In this document: positions 63,644 to 64,000 of the stretch, one piece after another
Position numbering within the stretch: the first letter of the stretch is position 1
Layout of the letters: each line of letters begins with the position of its first letter
Origin: a virus
Length of the DNA stretch: 64,000 nt
Virus record (IMG/VR): IMGVR_UViG_3300021197_001752
Location: 82,706-146,705 of that record
Direction: 5' to 3' (one strand)
Notes under the pieces: model-generated
Told to the model about the DNA's origin: nothing
The model's database searches: none
Seen by the model: the letters and a program-made list of their open reading frames with translations, nothing else
Translations under genes and position numbers: made by a program

Positions 63644-64000
63644 TTAAGTAGCAACACTCATCTTTTCTTCTACCAAGTCGCCAACGACCTTACCAAGATT
63701 TATTCTATCTAACATCAAATTCACAGTCGAGGGCCCGCTAGCAACCTGGGCTGCTGGGGCTGGTGCTCTTTGCTGGCTGCTTGCTGCATTGTTTGCAGCT
63801 ATCCCTGTTCTCTGATTCGCCGCCGTGGACACCATATCGTTTGCAAACTGAACATTAGTTCCTGCTATGATTGTGTCTCCATCGTTAAGAGCAACAAGGT
63901 CGCCCTTGTCAAATAACATTCTTTCACCATAAGATGAGGTTGAAGCTTTGCCGCTAGAAACATAATCGTTGGCTCTACCCACTGACACATAATCGTCTGC
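63644..64000 (-). CDS. C-terminus of large tail protein, possibly tape measure (partial)
   Basis: The frame is open to the right edge of the window, so the start is missing. Visible: ADDYVSVGRANDYVSSGKAS (a near repeat of D-Y-V-S), LFDKGDLVALNDGDTIIAGT and an ending VNLMLDRINLGKVVGDLVEE. The '.LMLD...LG.VV' ending is common in tape measure and other long tail proteins. Placement next to baseplate genes fits. Confidence 0.45.
   Translation of the reverse strand, partial: ADDYVSVGRANDYVSSGKASTSSYGERMLFDKGDLVALNDGDTIIAGTNVQFANDMVSTAANQRTGIAANNAASSQQRAPAPAAQVASGPSTVNLMLDRINLGKVVGDLVEEKMSVAT

Noticed and set aside
1-64000. CRISPR arrays, rRNA, tRNA genes and insertion sequences
   Set aside because: No regularly spaced direct repeats, no rRNA-like stretch, no tRNA signature and no transposase-type protein were seen in the window.

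Overview
The window is a stretch of a large tailed bacteriophage genome. It carries a T4-like replication set: a RecA/UvsX recombinase, a DnaB-type helicase, a gp32-like single-strand binding protein, a 5'-3' exonuclease, a DnaE-type polymerase and a small family A polymerase. It also carries virion genes, including a LysM/gp53-like baseplate protein and hub-like proteins, which point to a contractile tail. There are many very short, tightly packed genes with ATGA or TAATG junctions. No rRNA, tRNA, insertion sequence or CRISPR array is visible. The host is not named by the sequence. A PilX-like minor pilin, a lipoprotein with MopE-type Cys/Asp repeats, and a trypsin-like lipoprotein are all typical of diderm bacteria of the Myxococcota/Bdellovibrionota/Bradymonadota kind (formerly Deltaproteobacteria), so such a host is a reasonable inference.

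Almost everything is read from the minus strand. The exceptions are a J-domain gene (18579-19247) and a three-gene cassette of exported proteins (45605-47619). Reading upward in coordinate: 0-5 kb holds a lytic transglycosylase, small membrane and SH3-like proteins, a Lys/Thr-rich basic protein, a PilX-like pilin and an Smr domain. 5.5-8.2 kb holds a VWA/metallopeptidase-like protein and its MoxR ATPase. 8.6-12.4 kb holds a PD-(D/E)XK protein overlapping a DUF262-like/HNH protein. 12.4-15 kb holds tiny membrane proteins, a histone H1-like protein and a zinc-knuckle protein. 15-17.4 kb holds dUTPase, two DNA methyltransferases and an RNase H-fold protein. 17.4-26.7 kb holds mostly small unknowns, plus an NlpC/P60-like enzyme, glutaredoxin, a eukaryotic-type phosphomannomutase, a mini-MscS, SNase and an HExxH membrane protein. 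26.7-29.3 kb holds GroEL and a Mom-like protein. 29.3-39.2 kb holds a cluster in which at least nine N-termini share one short peptide (MKITK..L..IIKEE), with a ClpP-like protease, a zeta-toxin-like kinase, IMP dehydrogenase and a sigma region-4-like protein. 39.3-58.4 kb holds replication and nucleotide metabolism, with a site-2 protease, trypsin-like and MopE/VWA envelope group inserted at 43.4-47.6 kb. 58.4-64 kb holds tail and baseplate genes; the last one runs off the right edge.

Several sets of genes look as if they work together. GroEL, a GroES-like co-chaperonin (47616-47873), a J-domain protein, a SlyD-like isomerase, ClpP and MoxR/VWA form an unusually full phage protein-folding kit. 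Class II ribonucleotide reductase, glutaredoxin, dUTPase, a dCMP deaminase-like protein and IMP dehydrogenase supply nucleotides. Two methyltransferases and a Mom-like enzyme could modify phage DNA. Two kinds of promoter can be read. One is a sigma70-like promoter with a nearly identical leader in front of four genes. The other is a CTATTTA motif found upstream of scattered genes, always in the sense of the downstream gene.

The most promising undescribed feature is the shared N-terminal peptide family at 31-39 kb. Its conserved I-K/R-E end matches the cleavage rule of T4-type prohead proteases, so these may be capsid-targeting tags on injected or internal proteins. This is an inference from sequence only.
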